The notes under the pieces: model-generated
What the model was told of the DNA's origin: nothing
Seen by the model: the letters and a program-made list of their open reading frames with translations, nothing else
The model's database searches: none
Origin: Nostoc sp. LEGE 06077
GTDB taxonomy: Bacteria; Cyanobacteriota; Cyanobacteriia; Cyanobacteriales; Nostocaceae
NCBI RefSeq assembly: GCF_015207705.1
Contig: NZ_JADEWI010000003.1
Span: 186,001-250,000, forward strand
DNA: 64,000 bases
Direction: 5' to 3'
Position numbers and translations under genes: made by a program
Shown here: positions 62,474-64,000 of the stretch, piece by piece
How positions within the stretch are numbered: the stretch's first letter is position 1
Layout: each line of letters begins with the position of its first letter

Positions 62474-64000
62474 TTATTGCAGAGAAATTTCTGCTTGCAT
62501 TACAGTTGACTCGCTTGTAGGTTGCAGGCGAAAACCGAGTTTTTCACAAACTCGTTGCATTCCGTAATTATCACTCAGGATATTGGCTGTAATCAGTCCG
62601 ATATTTTCTTGACGGCCAACTTGTAGTAACCGCCTGACTAATTCTGTGCCTAAACCCTGACACTGATAGAGATCGCTCACAATCATAGCGAATTCAGCAG
62701 TATCAGTTCCATGCAGTTTACTTAATCGCCCAACTGCCAAAATCTGCCTTGTTTTTGTTTCTGCGTCTTGGTGTTCTACTACCAGCGCCATTTCCCGATC
62801 ATAATCAATAAAGCAAATGCGCGTCAGTCGTTCGTGGGTGATGCGCTGACTCAGCTTAATCAGGTGGAAGTAACGGAAATAAACGCTTTCTTCTGAGAGT
62901 GTTTCGTGAAACTGCACCAACAAAGGTTCATCTTCTGGGCGAATTGGACGGATGGTGACTGGTGTACCGTCTTTCATCGTCCACTCGCTAATGTATTGGG
63001 TGGGATAGGGACGAATGGCTAATTTGGGTAATTGTTCTGCTTGAATATCTTGTGGGTGTAGAACAATGCGTCCATCTAACGCAATCAATCCTCCAGAATT
63101 TAACCCAGTCGGGGGAATTGCTAACAATGGGTTAATGTCAATTTCTTTAATCCACGGTTGTTCTACTACCAACTGGCTAAATCTCACCATTAATTGTTCT
63201 AAGGCTGCCATATCGACACTTTCCTGTCCCCGCACACCTTTGAGGGCTTTGTAAATTTTGGTGTGTTCCATCATCCGCCGTGCCAAAGTTGTGTTGAGGG
63301 GAGGCAAGGCGATCGCTCGATCCTGAAATACTTCTACTAGTTGTCCCCCTGTACCAAACAACAGCACTGGCCCAAATTGGGGATCAAGACTACTGCCAAT
63401 AATCAGTTCGTAGCCGTCGGTTTTCACCATTGGCTGTACTGTTACGCCTAAGAAGAGTGCTGTTAGCGATAGCGGGGCGTTCAGCCCGTGCTGTACACTG
63501 AGCGCAGCCGAAGTGTGAGTTGTGAATGCTGAGTAGTGAGGGTCTTTGGCTATTTTTTCTTCAATGGAGGATTTGATTGCGCGATAGGCTTGTCTGACTG
63601 CTTCTGCATCCCGCAGATTTAACTGCACACCGCCGACATCGGTTTTATGGGTAATTACATGAGAATACAGTTTAACAACTACGGGATAGCCAATACTTTC
63701 AGCACATTTAACAGCCTCATCCTCACTCTTAGCTACACAAGTCTCAACAACCGGGATGCCATAAGCCGCTAATATCTGCTTCGATTCAAACTCCGTGAGA
63801 ATTTTTCGCCCGTCTTGACGAGCAGCAGAGATAATATTTTTAACTAAGTTGCGATCGGGTAAACCTGAGTTGGGATCAACCGCAGGTAAAACAGGCGTTT
63901 CGTAGATACCACGCAAATTGTAGCTAGATTGCCACATATAGCTAAATACCCGCGTCGCCGTATCTGGATAGCGATAAGTGGGGATAGATTGACGATTGAG
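62474..64000 (-). CDS. bifunctional acyl-CoA synthetase (NDP-forming)/GNAT acetyltransferase, 5' end outside window
   Basis: The frame is open to the right edge, so the first part of the gene (CoA-binding domains) is beyond 64000. From the ATG at 63937 there are 487 residues: an ATP-grasp domain (FESKQILAAYGIPVVET onward, to about 320) then a C-terminal GNAT domain (TPVTIRPIRPEDEPLLVQFHE, to the end). This order is found in ADP-forming acyl-CoA synthetases and in Pat-type protein acetyltransferases. The roughly 28 residues at 63455-63538 match dispersed repeats, not the family, and break the ATP-grasp domain. Confidence 0.9.
   Translation of the reverse strand, partial: LNRQSIPTYRYPDTATRVFSYMWQSSYNLRGIYETPVLPAVDPNSGLPDRNLVKNIISAARQDGRKILTEFESKQILAAYGIPVVETCVAKSEDEAVKCAESIGYPVVVKLYSHVITHKTDVGGVQLNLRDAEAVRQAYRAIKSSIEEKIAKDPHYSAFTTHTSAALSVQHGLNAPLSLTALFLGVTVQPMVKTDGYELIIGSSLDPQFGPVLLFGTGGQLVEVFQDRAIALPPLNTTLARRMMEHTKIYKALKGVRGQESVDMAALEQLMVRFSQLVVEQPWIKEIDINPLLAIPPTGLNSGGLIALDGRIVLHPQDIQAEQLPKLAIRPYPTQYISEWTMKDGTPVTIRPIRPEDEPLLVQFHETLSEESVYFRYFHLIKLSQRITHERLTRICFIDYDREMALVVEHQDAETKTRQILAVGRLSKLHGTDTAEFAMIVSDLYQCQGLGTELVRRLLQVGRQENIGLITANILSDNYGMQRVCEKLGFRLQPTSESTVMQAEISLQ
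63455..63538. repeat. repeat-derived insert inside the ATP-grasp domain
   Basis: The segment contains 'actgagcgcagccgaag' (63497-63513), the one-mismatch complement of the repeat at 24966-24982, a 'ggggcgttcagcccg' hairpin, and the heptamer-like 'actcagcattcacaactc' strand. It keeps the frame and adds about 28 residues. Confidence 0.75.

Noticed and set aside
1-64000. CRISPR arrays, tRNA genes, insertion sequences
   Set aside because: No regular repeat-spacer array, no cloverleaf candidate with the TTCGAATC-like arm and no transposase frame were seen. The tandem arrays found are STRR-type heptamers or part of the TOMM core.

Overview
The window reads as chromosomal DNA of a filamentous, probably heterocyst-forming cyanobacterium of the Nostoc/Anabaena/Tolypothrix kind. 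The evidence is many HIP1 octamers (GCGATCGC), Nostocales-style short tandem heptamer repeats between genes, and photosynthesis genes: psbQ (lipoprotein of photosystem II), hemJ, a crtW-type beta-carotene ketolase, and a psaJ-like gene too short for ordinary ORF lists. No tRNA, rRNA, CRISPR array or intact insertion sequence was seen. Gene density is ordinary, on both strands in short operons, with several AT-rich intergenic stretches of 300-870 bases.

Layout. 0.4-6.4 kb: a small orphan gene, rubrerythrin, an SDR oxidoreductase, a membrane-fusion-type adaptor and a peptide-exporter-like ABC transporter. 7.2-11.1 kb: a compact thiazole/oxazole-modified microcin (TOMM) RiPP cluster on the + strand, made of a 123-residue precursor with 16 cysteines in an xGC tandem core, an E1-like RRE/cyclodehydratase partner, a YcaO enzyme ending in PxPxP, and a SagB-type dehydrogenase. 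The ABC transporter diverges from it and is a plausible exporter. 11-19 kb: LysR regulator, DUF202 protein, and a very large Ser/Thr kinase-ATPase-GAF-histidine kinase gene split by a one-base loss in an A/T run. 19-31 kb: crtW, psaJ-like gene plus DUF4383 protein, SDR, stress protein, site-2 protease with CBS domains, an AAA ATPase/DUF3226 pair resembling a defence module, aldo/keto reductase and bifunctional nuclease. 31-43 kb: housekeeping genes (riboflavin synthase, M23 peptidase, biotin ligase, PgeF-like protein, psbQ, hemJ) mixed with Uma2, AraC and small conserved proteins. 43.5-46 kb: an unusual fusion of a cNMP-like domain, a degenerate sigma-54-type AAA+ domain and a membrane polyferredoxin. 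46-57 kb: polysaccharide genes (two priming sugar transferases, gmd, fcl, a GT4 glycosyltransferase, rfbB, rfbA) interleaved with folate and sugar-transport genes. 57-64 kb: pgsA, Uma2, an aspartase/fumarase-type lyase, a VapC-type toxin-antitoxin pair, a DUF362 protein, and the 3' part of an acyl-CoA synthetase/GNAT gene running off the right end.

The gene set that works together most clearly is the TOMM cluster: the precursor's Cys residues would be cyclised by the YcaO with the RRE/E1-like protein, and the azolines oxidised by the SagB-type enzyme. A hairpin after the precursor gene and two perfect inverted repeats upstream suggest its own control. The second theme is repeat invasion of coding sequence: cyanobacterial dispersed repeats sit in frame inside the acyl-CoA synthetase gene near 63.5 kb and near the start of the sugar transferase at 51.8 kb.

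All functional statements come from reading the sequence and remembering protein families. No database search was run.
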